A DNA stretch of 64,000 nucleotides from Capnocytophaga sp. oral taxon 878. GTDB taxonomy: Bacteria; Bacteroidota; Bacteroidia; Flavobacteriales; Flavobacteriaceae. A model generated the notes under the pieces. The model was not told the DNA's origin, ran no database searches, and saw only the letters and a list, made by a program, of their open reading frames with translations. A program made the position numbers and the translations under genes. Of the stretch, positions 44,403 through 53,800 are shown one piece after another; the first letter of the stretch is position 1, and the number at the start of each line of letters is the position of its first letter. The stretch covers positions 1,756,001-1,820,000 of the forward strand of contig NZ_CP027229.1 of NCBI RefSeq assembly GCF_002999135.1, written 5' to 3'.

Positions 44403-46089
44403 TATCTCTTATTTGCAGTTGTAGAGAGACCTTGCCATTCCAGTAATTTTCTTCTAATGAATATATTATTTTAAAAGGTTGCCCTTGTTGTAGAATGGGT
44501 AACTTATGGGCTAATTTAAAGGCTACAGCTGCAAAGAGTTGCTTCCCTCCTACTTCGCGTACATTTAACTTAAGATGGCTAAAATCTTTACCTATAGGTT
44601 TGGCAAAGCCGGTATCTACTACATTTTCGGCATAGAAAAACGGTGGTAAGTTATTAGGACCAAAGGGTTCAAACTGCTTTAATATGCGATAGAATTTATC
44701 ACTTAGCATACTTAAAGGCAGAGGAATATCGGCGGTGAGCTTGGGCAGGCGACTATCTTGAGGAAGAGATTGTGCTACTACCTTTTCAAAAGCTTCTTTA
44801 AAAAGAGGATACTGCTGAGGAAGAAGGGTGAGCCCAGCAGCATATTTGTGTCCGCCAAACTGTTCTAAATAATCACTACACTGTTCTAAAGCCTCATAAA
44901 TATCAAATCCTACAACAGAACGAGCTGAAGCAGCGTACTTATCACCACTTTTGGTAAATACCAATGTGGGGCGGTAATAATGCTCGATAAGGCGAGAGGC
45001 GACAATACCTATGACCCCTTTGTGCCAATACTCATTAAATACAACTGAGGTATAGCGATCTTGCTCTGCATTGGCTTCTATTTGAGCTAAAGCTTCGGCA
45101 GCCATAGAGGTATCTAACTCTTTGCGGTGTGCATTAAGAGTATCTATTTCCTTAGCTTTTAGAATGGCTTTTGCCTGATCGGTTTCGGTGAGTAAAGCAA
45201 CGGCATAATTACCGTGCTCAATACGGCCAGCAGCATTGATACGTGGGGCGGCTGTAAATACCACATCGGTTACGGTTATAGAGCCTTTATGCTTGGCAAA
45301 AATAGCTTTAACCCCTGCTGAGGGCTGGGTATTAATGACCTGCAAGCCGAAATACATTAGGGTGCGGTTTTCGCCATCCATAGGTACTATATCGGCAGCA
45401 GTAGCTACTGCTACCAAATCCATTAAAGGTATGATTTCATCAAAGGGCAAACCTAAAAACTCTTGATAAGCCTGTACCAATTTAAAGCCTATGCCACAGC
45501 CACAAAGCTCTTTATAAGGGTAAGGGCAATCGGGCTGCTGGGGGTTAAGTACAGCGATGGCGCTGGGTACTACCTCACCGGGGCGGTGATGATCGGCAAT
45601 GATAAAATCAATGCCTTTGGCTGTAGCGTATTGTACTTTATCGATAGCTTTGATACCACAATCTAAGGCAATAATAAGGGTACAGCCTTGTGCGTGGGCG
45701 TAGTCTATCCCCTGAAAAGAAATGCCATAACCTTCGGTATAACGATCGGGGATATAGGTAAGGAGCTGGGTAGTGAAGGAACTGAAATAGCGGTAAACAA
45801 GAGACACGGCACTGGTACCATCTACATCATAATCTCCATAAATGAGGATTTTTTCTTTTTGGGAAAGAGCTTGTGCTATGCGTTGTACCGCAGTGTTCAT
45901 TCCCTTCATAAGGAAGGGAGGATGTAGATGACTTAGGCTAGGGCGGAAGAATTGTTTTGCCTGATCATAGTTTGTAATGCCCCGCTGTGCTAAGAGGGTA
46001 GCAAGGGGCTGCTCTATATTAAGTTCTTGTTGTAAACGAGTTACAATATCCTGTGGTGGTAGAGGTTTAAAGTCCCAGAGATAATTCAT
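44392..46089 (-). CDS. recJ: Single-stranded-DNA-specific exonuclease RecJ
   Basis: 5'-3' ssDNA exonuclease for recombination and mismatch repair. It is 565 residues. DHH-family motifs: ILIYGDYDVDGTSA (84-91 core), ALDCGI, IADHHRPG (DHH at 166-168), then DHHA1 and OB-type C-terminal domains (RSVVGFDIYEALEQCSDYLEQFGGHKYAAG). The ATG at 46089 gives the usual N-terminus MNYLWDFKP; the longer frame to 46134 runs into the rpoD terminator. Convergent and overlapping with hemD. Confidence 0.95.
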   Translation of the reverse strand: MNYLWDFKPLPPQDIVTRLQQELNIEQPLATLLAQRGITNYDQAKQFFRPSLSHLHPPFLMKGMNTAVQRIAQALSQKEKILIYGDYDVDGTSAVSLVYRYFSSFTTQLLTYIPDRYTEGYGISFQGIDYAHAQGCTLIIALDCGIKAIDKVQYATAKGIDFIIADHHRPGEVVPSAIAVLNPQQPDCPYPYKELCGCGIGFKLVQAYQEFLGLPFDEIIPLMDLVAVATAADIVPMDGENRTLMYFGLQVINTQPSAGVKAIFAKHKGSITVTDVVFTAAPRINAAGRIEHGNYAVALLTETDQAKAILKAKEIDTLNAHRKELDTSMAAEALAQIEANAEQDRYTSVVFNEYWHKGVIGIVASRLIEHYYRPTLVFTKSGDKYAASARSVVGFDIYEALEQCSDYLEQFGGHKYAAGLTLLPQQYPLFKEAFEKVVAQSLPQDSRLPKLTADIPLPLSMLSDKFYRILKQFEPFGPNNLPPFFYAENVVDTGFAKPIGKDFSHLKLNVREVGGKQLFAAVAFKLAHKLPILQQGQPFKIIYSLEENYWNGKVSLQLQIRDISL

Positions 46090-46119
46090 TTTAATTAGAA
46101 GATTCGTAAGATTAGGAGC

Positions 46120-46170
46120 TAAAAAAATAGCCAATTAGCAAGTTCTTTTTAGGGTTGCTAATTGGCTAAT
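46120..46170 (-). terminator. Terminator after rpoD
   Basis: TAGCCAATTAGCAA pairs with TTGCTAATTGGCTA; on the minus strand it is followed by TTTTTTT. Confidence 0.88.
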
Positions 46171-46183
46171 TGTATGAATTTTA

Positions 46184-47047
46184 TTAACCTAAATAGGTTT
46201 TTAGTATTTTGCTACGTGAGGTATGCTTAAGCCTACGGATGGCTTTTTCTTTAATTTGTCGTACGCGTTCGCGGGTGAGATCAAAGGTTTCGCCAATTTC
46301 TTCTAAGGTCATAGCGTGCTGATCACCAAGCCCAAAATAAAGGCGTACTACATCGGCCTCGCGTGGGGTAAGTGTTTCTAAAGCGCGATCAATTTCGGTG
46401 CGCAAAGAAGCTAAAATAAGTTCTTTATCGGGGTTGGGAGACTCATTACTGCGGATTACGTCGTAAAGGTTAGAGTCTTCACCTTCAACCAAAGGGGCAT
46501 CCATAGATATATGTCGGCCAGAATTTTTCATTGATTCTTTGACATCATTGACAGACATATCGAGCTCTCTTGCTATTTCTTCGGGTGAGGGTACACGCTC
46601 GTTGGCTTGCTCTAAATAGGCGTACATTTTATTAATTTTGTTAATAGAGCCTATTTTATTAAGGGGTAGGCGTACAATACGAGACTGTTCGGCTAGGGCT
46701 TGCAGGATGGACTGACGTATCCACCATACGGCATAGGATATGAACTTAAAGCCTCGGGTTTCGTCGAAGCGTTGAGCTGCTTTGATAAGCCCTAAGTTAC
46801 CTTCGTTAATAAGATCGGGGAGGGTGAGTCCTTGGTTTTGGTATTGTTTAGCTACTGATACCACAAAGCGGAGGTTGGCTTTGGTAAGTTTTTCTAAAGC
46901 GATTGTATCGCCGGCTTTGATACGTTGTGCCAATTCGACCTCTTCATCGGCAGTAATTAAATCGACGCGACCTATCTCTTGCAAGTACTTATCGAGGGAG
47001 GCAGTTTCGCGGTTGGTTACCTGTTTGGTGATTTTTAGTTGTCTCAT
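46184..47047 (-). CDS. rpoD: Primary sigma factor of RNA polymerase
   Basis: Sigma-70 family factor of the short Bacteroidota primary type (287 residues; region 1.1 missing). Region 1.2: [15 protein letters not shown]. Regions 2.1-2.4: LVEEL-like [63 protein letters not shown]. Region 3: [11 protein letters not shown]. Region 4.2 helix-turn-helix: [24 protein letters not shown]. This factor reads the TAnnTTTG promoters seen throughout the window. Acts in the cytoplasm with core polymerase. Confidence 0.97.
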   Translation of the reverse strand: MRQLKITKQVTNRETASLDKYLQEIGRVDLITADEEVELAQRIKAGDTIALEKLTKANLRFVVSVAKQYQNQGLTLPDLINEGNLGLIKAAQRFDETRGFKFISYAVWWIRQSILQALAEQSRIVRLPLNKIGSINKINKMYAYLEQANERVPSPEEIARELDMSVNDVKESMKNSGRHISMDAPLVEGEDSNLYDVIRSNESPNPDKELILASLRTEIDRALETLTPREADVVRLYFGLGDQHAMTLEEIGETFDLTRERVRQIKEKAIRRLKHTSRSKILKTYLG

Positions 47048-47069
47048 TCAGAAAAAATCCTTAATTTTG
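47039..47069 (+). promoter_or_regulatory. Promoter of glycosyltransferase gene, overlapping rpoD start
   Basis: TTG (47039-47041), 20 bases, TAATTTTG (47062-47069) on the plus strand. The -33 half lies inside the first codons of the divergent rpoD gene. Confidence 0.6.
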
Positions 47070-47149
47070 TGGTTTCTTATCGTTGTATTATACGTATAGA
47101 AGGTATGAAATGTTACAAAACAAGTTGAACTTTAACTTTATATTAACAA

Positions 47150-48145
47150 ATGGGATATAGTTTTATCATTCCTGTATACAATCGTCCTGATGAGTTGGAC
47201 GAGCTTTTGGAGAGCTTAACAAAGCAGAGTTACGAAGCTGATTTTGAGGTGGTAGTAGTGGAAGATGGTTCTTCTATTTCTTCGGAAAAAGTATGTGAGC
47301 GCTATGCTAATGAGTTACAAATTACTTATTTGCCTAAGGCTAATACAGGGCCGGGTGATTCGCGTAACTATGGGATGCGCTGTGCGAAGTATGATTACTT
47401 TTTGATTTTGGATTCGGATTGTATTTTGCCTTCTCATTACTTGGAGGCTGTAGATGATTATTTGCAGCAGCATTATGTGGATTGTTTTGGTGGGGCGGAC
47501 ACGGCTACTGATGATTTTACGGATATACAAAAGGCTATTAACTATACTATGACCTCATTACTTACTACTGGGGGTATACGAGGTAACAATAAGGGGGTGC
47601 AGCGCTTTGAACCGCGTAGTTTTAATATGGGGCTTTCGCGGAAGGCTTTTGAGGCTACTGGTGGTTTTGGGAAGATACACCCAGGTGAAGATCCTGACCT
47701 TGTGATACGCCTTTGGGGTAAGGGGTTTGAGTCGGCATTTATACCGACGGCTTTTGTATTTCACAAGCGGCGTATATCATGGGAGAAGTTTAGGATACAA
47801 GTGAATAAGTTTGGGCAGACTCGTGCTATTTTGAACCATTGGCACCCTCATACTAGAAAAGTTACTTTTTGGTTACCTACTTGCTTTGCCTTGGGGCTTT
47901 GCGGTGCTTTATTACTACTTTTGTGGGGTAATATTGCGGGGGTATTGGTGTATGCGAGCTATTTTATACTTGTTTTTTGGGATAGTGCGCGAGAGAATGG
48001 CAGTGCTAAGATAGGACTGCTGAGTGTTTGGGCTTTGCTGGTACAGTTTTTCGGCTATGGTGTTGGTTTTTTATGGGCTACACTGAAAATAGCTGTGGGA
48101 AGGAGACCTATGGAGGCGCTTTTCCCGAAACTGTTCTTTAGGTAA
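47150..48145 (+). CDS. Family 2 glycosyltransferase
   Basis: A 331-residue GT-A fold transferase. N-terminal MGYSFIIPVYNRPDELDELLES, VVVEDGSS, NTGPGDSRNYGM, then ILDSDCILP (the metal-binding DxD region, here DSD) and GGFGKIHPGEDPDLVIRL near the acceptor site. Two C-terminal hydrophobic helices (FWLPTCFALGLCGALLLLL, VLVYASYFILVFW) and a third tether it to the membrane. Likely adds sugars to a surface glycan; acceptor unknown. The stop codon TAA is the first heptad of a TAAGAGR array. Confidence 0.9.
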   Translation: MGYSFIIPVYNRPDELDELLESLTKQSYEADFEVVVVEDGSSISSEKVCERYANELQITYLPKANTGPGDSRNYGMRCAKYDYFLILDSDCILPSHYLEAVDDYLQQHYVDCFGGADTATDDFTDIQKAINYTMTSLLTTGGIRGNNKGVQRFEPRSFNMGLSRKAFEATGGFGKIHPGEDPDLVIRLWGKGFESAFIPTAFVFHKRRISWEKFRIQVNKFGQTRAILNHWHPHTRKVTFWLPTCFALGLCGALLLLLWGNIAGVLVYASYFILVFWDSARENGSAKIGLLSVWALLVQFFGYGVGFLWATLKIAVGRRPMEALFPKLFFR

Positions 48146-48165
48146 GAGGTAAGAGATAAGAGATA
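48143..48165 (+). repeat. TAAGAGR heptamer array including a stop codon
   Basis: TAAGAGG TAAGAGA TAAGAGA TAA: three heptads, with the first TAA being the glycosyltransferase stop. Confidence 0.75.
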
Positions 48166-48167
48166 AA

Positions 48168-48199
48168 AAGGCGACCGCTATGGGTCGCTTTTTTTGTTT
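48168..48199. terminator. Bidirectional terminator (glycosyltransferase / lipoprotein 1)
   Basis: GGCGACC GCTAT GGGTCGC with T-tracts on both strands, between convergent genes. Confidence 0.82.
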
Positions 48200-48999
48200 T
48201 ATTCAACTTCGGTTATATCATTGAGCTTATAGGTGCCATCGGGGAGTTGTATTACTTCTGCTTTCATTTTGACACTGTAATTATTAGGCCTTTTATAAGC
48301 TATATAAATATAATCTCCTTCTTGAGTTATTTTGAGGGTTTTTAGGAAGTCTTTATCAAAATAGTAGCTACTGATAAGAGAATCATACTCGGAATTGATA
48401 TCTTTGAACCTCTTGAAAAGGATGGGGGAACAGTGTTTTTCTTGAAAGGCTCTTAGATTTTGCATTAATTTATCGGGGCAACCAAAATAGATGTTTAGAT
48501 AATTGCTATAAAAGGATTGGACAAAACTAAGGGCATTGGCTTGTGACATTTTTTCGGGGGTGTAAGGAGTATCGATAACATTGGTATCGACTTGCCAAGG
48601 GTAAATCTCGGTAATTTTGTTGTTTTCGACCTTTGCGAAGATATTTGTGATATCGTTGGGGTTGCTAAAAGTGTTTTGGTAGCTTATTTTGTACCAGTTC
48701 TTTTTGATGGGGGTTATAGTGAGGGTGGCCTCCATACTAGAGGCTGGGTATGTGTCGCCTATGACGGCATCGATGCGGAGCATATTGCTCATCAGGCGTA
48801 ATTTTTCTGGCAAGCAGGGTGAGAGGTAGGTTTCGGCCTCGGATTGGGGAATGGTTTCATCCATATTTTTGGTATGGAAAGTTTTCATATATTTGGTATA
48901 GAAATTTTTGAGGAGTTGTATATCTTTCTGTTCGGTAGTGCAATGTGTAAAAGATGATAGAACTATTGCTGCTACTAAGATTTTAAAAAATGTTTTCAT
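48199..48999 (-). CDS. Lipoprotein with two DUF3828-like units, copy 1
   Basis: A 266-residue lipoprotein (MKTFFKILVAAIVLSSFTHC; lipobox FTHC). Two related halves are visible: LLKNFYTKYMKTF...ETYLSPCLPEKLRLM and FVQSFYSNYLNIYF...QEKHCSPILFKRF, each with FY-x-x-Y and one Cys before P; this resembles DUF3828-type modules. ATG at 48999 starts the signal peptide; the longer frame runs through the promoter. A tandem paralogue follows at 49120-49896. Function unknown; probably envelope-bound. Confidence 0.78.
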   Translation of the reverse strand: MKTFFKILVAAIVLSSFTHCTTEQKDIQLLKNFYTKYMKTFHTKNMDETIPQSEAETYLSPCLPEKLRLMSNMLRIDAVIGDTYPASSMEATLTITPIKKNWYKISYQNTFSNPNDITNIFAKVENNKITEIYPWQVDTNVIDTPYTPEKMSQANALSFVQSFYSNYLNIYFGCPDKLMQNLRAFQEKHCSPILFKRFKDINSEYDSLISSYYFDKDFLKTLKITQEGDYIYIAYKRPNNYSVKMKAEVIQLPDGTYKLNDITEVE

Positions 49000-49026
49000 T
49001 GTATTTTCTATTTGTTTTTGAAGTGA

Positions 49027-49056
49027 CAAAGGTAATAAATATTTTTTAATTGGCAA
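49027..49056 (-). promoter_or_regulatory. Promoter of lipoprotein copy 1
   Basis: Minus strand: TTG (49056-49054), 19 bases, TACCTTTG (49034-49027). Confidence 0.75.
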
Positions 49057-49078
49057 GGGGGGAAAATAGGTAAGAGAT

Positions 49079-49112
49079 AAAAAAAGCGACCCATAGAGGG
49101 TCGTTTTTTTAT
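49079..49112 (-). terminator. Terminator after lipoprotein copy 2
   Basis: GCGACCC ATAG AGGGTCG with T/A tracts on both sides; nearly the same stem as that at 48168-48199, so the terminator was duplicated with the gene. Confidence 0.82.
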
Positions 49113-49119
49113 TGGGGGG

Positions 49120-49896
49120 TTATTCAACTTCGACTATATCATTAAGCTTATAGGTGCCATCGGGGAGTTGTATTACTTCTACTTCTATTTTGGCACTGAA
49201 ATTATAAGCCCCTTTATAGGCTATATGAATATTATCGCCTTCTTGAGTTATTTTGAGGGTTTTTAGGAAGTCTTTATCAAAATAGTAGCTACTGATAAGA
49301 AAGTCATAGTTGGTTTGCATTTGGTTGAACCTCTTTAAAAGAATGGGGGAACAGTGTTTTTCTTGAAAGGCTCTTAGATTTTGCGTTAATTTATCGGGGC
49401 AACCAAAATAGATATTTAGATAATTGCTATAAAAGGATTGGACAAAACTAAGGGCATTGGCGTGAGACATTTTTTCGGGGGTGTAAGGAGTATCGATAAC
49501 ATCGGTATCGACTTGCCAAGGGTAAATCTCGGTAATTTTGTTGTTTTCGACCTTTGCGAAGATGCTTGTGGTATCGTTGGGGTTGGCAAGAGTGTTTTGG
49601 TAGGTTATTTTGTACCAGTGCTTTTTGAAGGGAGTTATAGTGAGGGTGGAGTCCATACTAGGGGGTGTGTATGTGTCTCCTATGACGGGATCGATGCTGA
49701 GCATTTGGGTCATTAGGTGTAATTTTTCTGGCAAGCAGGGTGAGAGGTAGGTTTCGGCCTCGGATTGGGTAATGGTTTTATCCATATATTTGGTATAGAA
49801 GGTTTTGAGGAGGTTTTTGTCCTCTTGTTCGGTACTGCAATGTGTAAAAGATAATAGAACTATTGTTGTTACTAAGATTTTAAAAAATGTTTTCAT
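49120..49896 (-). CDS. Lipoprotein with two DUF3828-like units, copy 2
   Basis: A 258-residue paralogue of the 48199-48999 gene, lying directly upstream of it. Signal peptide and C-terminal half (EITEIYPWQVDT, DTPYTPEKMS, ALSFVQSFYSNYLNIYFGCP) are almost identical. Divergence is concentrated in the middle of the first unit, where this copy lacks eight residues (no FHTKNMDE stretch), and near NQMQTNYDFLIS. Its promoter and 5' leader are also near-identical to copy 1, so each copy has its own transcription signals. Confidence 0.78.
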   Translation of the reverse strand: MKTFFKILVTTIVLLSFTHCSTEQEDKNLLKTFYTKYMDKTITQSEAETYLSPCLPEKLHLMTQMLSIDPVIGDTYTPPSMDSTLTITPFKKHWYKITYQNTLANPNDTTSIFAKVENNKITEIYPWQVDTDVIDTPYTPEKMSHANALSFVQSFYSNYLNIYFGCPDKLTQNLRAFQEKHCSPILLKRFNQMQTNYDFLISSYYFDKDFLKTLKITQEGDNIHIAYKGAYNFSAKIEVEVIQLPDGTYKLNDIVEVE

Positions 49897-49923
49897 TGTA
49901 TTTTCTATTTGTTTTTGAAGTGA

Positions 49924-49953
49924 CAAAGGTAATAAATATTTTTTAATTGGCAA
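49924..49953 (-). promoter_or_regulatory. Promoter of lipoprotein copy 2
   Basis: Minus strand: TTG (49953-49951), 19 bases, TACCTTTG (49931-49924); duplicated with copy 1. Confidence 0.75.
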
Positions 49954-50259
49954 GAGGGGGGGAAGAGGTAAGAGATAAGAGATAAGAGACTATGTGAAAA
50001 AGTGTAGGGAATGAATTGTTTCTGTACTGGCTATCTTTTCTTTTTCTTTAATATCTCTTTGGGTATGGATGATCTTCAAAAATCATTCAAAGACTTTCCA
50101 CACCTATTTTGATTAATGGCTTAGATAATAAAACAATATTAATAGGAATATTCAAAATATAGTATTTTGTGTGTGTTCTATTTTTAGAGAGCGGTGTTCA
50201 TATAAGTACTACTATCAATAGAAACAATAAAAAACTGCTTAACATTAGGGATACAAGTT
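49954..50259. other. Spacer with heptamer array
   Basis: Begins with AAGAGG TAAGAGA TAAGAGA TAAGAGA (49966-49991); the remaining 260 bases are AT-rich and show no gene or strong hairpin. Confidence 0.55.
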
Positions 50260-50859
50260 TTACTTAACTATTATCCACTTACCCGATTTTGTAGAACCTT
50301 CGTGCTTTATGATTCCCAATTTGGTCATATTTTTAATATGGCATTTAATACCATTAAGGGTAATACCAATAAATTGAGCCAACTCTTTTTGAGTGATTTC
50401 AGGTTTAGAGTGAATAGCAGCTAATATTTTTTCTTGGGTAGTTATTGGCTGTTTCTTGAGTGTTTCCACTCCAAATCCTTCTTCAAAATACTTTTGAGAA
50501 ACACTTTCAACTACCCGAAAAGCTGTAATCAAAGAAAAATCAAAAGAAGCTTGTGCATTACCATTTTCTTTCAATTCTTTATGGACTCGATATACCCCGC
50601 GACTGAATCGGTTTACATAACCTAAAACTTTCATTGCTTCTAAAATAAAAGGATTGCGATAGTCACTTATGTTAGGAAAATTGTCAGGACTGACCTTACC
50701 ATATAATCCGCCTGGATTTTGAATTTCGATACGGTTATCATATTCATAAAACTGAATAGGAGCATTTCCCTCATAATCCCTATACATTATGGCATTATCA
50801 ACAATTCTCGGGTACTTAGAAATAAGAAAAATAACCTTGTGAAAGATAGTTATGATATA
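50260..50859 (-). pseudogene. Truncated AlbA/GHKL-type ATP-binding protein gene
   Basis: The C-terminal third of a Schlafen-AlbA_2/HATPase_c_4 protein. Recognisable from NAIMYRDYEGNAPIQFYEYD, RIEIQNPGGLYG, SDYRNPFILEAMKVLGYVNRFSRGV, then a C-terminal winged helix (QEKILAAIHSKPEITQKELA). The AlbA domain, normally several hundred residues upstream, is missing. The open frame reaches back to 50859, where it meets in frame the TAA stop of the 1129-residue gene. The first internal ATG is at 50787, but translation from it would give only a fragment. It looks like the downstream end of a gene cut by acquisition of the neighbouring module. Confidence 0.78.
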
Positions 50860-53800
50860 TTATTTTTTTATATTCTCCACACTTTTTTTGAATGTTTGGT
50901 ATACATTTTCAAAACATTGGACAACAAAATATAGTTTCTCCTTTGAGCAGGTTAATTCTGAAAAAAGTAAATGGTAAAAACCTTTAATAATATCATTACT
51001 TAAAGGACCATTTTTCAGCATATTAATAAATATATTTTTGATCTCAATCTCTTGTTGATTCATATCAAGTTGTGATTGTATGATCTTATTTACTAATTTT
51101 ACGCATTGAGGAGCAGAAATCATACTGATATTTTCTAAGCAGTTAGTATAATAATTATCTTGAGAATTTATTTTCTTATCAAATTCATCTAATAATTGCT
51201 TTTCAACAAATGTAAAACCTATATATTTGTTTTTAATAAACTCAATCAGTGCTGGGTGTTCGTCTCCTAAAATATTTTTTATATATTGCTCTGTGCTCAT
51301 TGAGAACTGAATTTGAGCTAAATTGAATTTGAAATAAACAAAGTCGTCTGTCAGTAATATGCATCGCTTATCTTCAAAAACTAATACAGTGTTCAAGACA
51401 TAGTCAATAAAATCTTCTTTTTCATCTTCTATATCTATATTTCTTTTAAAATCAATGACTCTAGGAGAAACAACAGCTTCACAGTTCTTTTTTATCCATT
51501 TTAAAAGACCTTCTAGATATATAATGTTATTTTTCCGTTCGATTTCAGGGTTCCCATAAGTTATATTACCTTCATTTATCACGACAATTGATAATTCAGA
51601 TTTTGGTTCTGATTGAATTGTTCTCAATTTGTGTTTTATTATGTCTATTATAAAACGTGAAATTAAAAATTTGTGTGGGTACGTAATATTGTGTTCTTTT
51701 GCTATTTGATAAAGAATACTCAATGAAGAAAAGTCGATAATATAATTCGTTATATCAACAGGTTTACTTATTGATTTATAAAGTGGAAGGGGAATAATTG
51801 AGATGCCTCTGTGCTCATAAATCAAACTTGTATAACCAGCTAAATACTCATTCCTAAATGCCTGTATTATAACTTCAGTAAAAGATAATTCTCCTTTATA
51901 ATATTTATTTATAGTAGCTTCTCTAAACTGTTTTTCATCCTCACCTTTTTGTCCAAATAGAGAAATCAATTCTTTCTTCATTTCGTCTGGGTCAGTGCTA
52001 GTAAAGTTGAAAGGTTCTATTGCTAATTCTGAAAGAGGTTGATTTGCTTCTTCTAAGATTTTATCATGTAAATAAAGATACTTATCCATTATTCTCAGTA
52101 TACGAATTAGATGATCTTTACTTGACACTTTTTTGATAGATATGGTATCGCCTATTTTGTGTCCTAATAATTCATTATATGCCCCTAAATTGTTAGAATC
52201 TTTATCCATTTTAAAGAAGTGGATTTCTCCATTAGACTCATATTTAACAAAACAGTCATCAGTAATTTTATCAAATTCTTTGAGAAGCTCTCTATTTTGT
52301 GATTTTTGAGAATATATGAGTGTTGCAAGCAGATATGCAGAGCGGACATTTCTTTTATCAGAATACTTATAAAAGATTTCCATTCCTTCAACAAAATAAC
52401 CTCTATTAACTAATATATTTGCCACTATTAGTATGTTTTGATCAATAGAAAAGGCATAGTCTTTAAAAATTTTTGCTATCAATTTAATTTCATTATCACA
52501 CCAATCTTCGTTTATAGCATCCAAACATTCTAATTTTAAAGATAAAAAAGCCTCATCTTGTTTGTCTTTATCTAAGTATGTATTACATATTTGTAAGCAT
52601 CTATTCCAATCGTGTAAAAGACGGCATAAATCCGCTTCTAACCTCAATAAATTAGGTTGAAAAGAAAAATTTAATCTCCATTTTTCTAATAAAGTAAGTA
52701 ATTCGTCAGAATCCTTTTTGGCGATATATAATGAATGAATATAGAAAAATAATTGGCGATTTTCTATATCTCTATCAACAAACTTTTTGTATAAGTCTAT
52801 AGCAAGCTCATATTCTCTACAATAATAATAAGTATCTGCAATATATAATAACAATTTCGGCTGTTGAATATTAGATGCTAATTCTTTTAGAATTAATATA
52901 TTAGATGAATCTAACTCTTCACTAATTAGGGATTGTTCAATAGTTTCAATTAAAGTTTTTAGCTGTTGATTTTCAAATTTTTTATTTTGGATAAAATCTG
53001 ATAGATTTAATTTATCTGTATTGCATATATCTTTTAATGTAAAGATTGAAGCAAGATAGTTATCAGCTACATAGTTATCAATTTTCTCTAAGGAATTTAC
53101 CCAATCACGTATTACTATGCTATATTGCATTTCATCTCTTTTCTTTAGATAACAGAAAGCCCTCAGAAACAAAATATTCGATTCTTCTAATTCAGAATCA
53201 TTTAAGATTTCAAGAGCATAATCTGTTTGTCCGTTCAGTTGTAATACATTTGCACAAAGCAAAGCAAGAACGTCGTTCTTACTCTCCAACTTAAGGTAGT
53301 AATTTCTTATTTCGGAAATATATTTTAGATCTTTTATAAGTATATATTTAACATAAACATTTAGCAAAAATAATTTTTCATATTTTTTTTCTAATTCAGA
53401 CCCTCTGATTTTAAATAGTATTTTTTCAAAAAGTACCTCCAGTATTTTTAAAGTTTTAATATCCCCTTCATTTAAAGAAAGGAAAGTAAAATGATAGTTT
53501 TGCAGATATTCTGCAAAAAATACGTTTGAATAAAATATATTTTCATCAAAATTTGCTATTGTTATATCTTGATGATTATAATTACTAATATTTGGAAGCA
53601 TTTCAAACTCTTTCATTAGTGAAATACATTTGAAATTCTTCTTTACATTGAAATAATTATAAAGCATATTTTGAAACATAATATTCTGCCTAACAAATTC
53701 TGGTATAGAACTAAAATCATCTGTCTTAGCACTTAAAAAAGAGATGTACCATGCTACTATATTATACTCATTTTCATATAATAATTCTTTAACAAGTTCA

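Noticed and set aside
49000..49056. Longer N-terminus (MPIKKYLLPLSLQKQ...) for the duplicated lipoproteins
   Set aside because: In both copies the stretch is the promoter and leader; the lipoprotein signal begins at MKTFFK.
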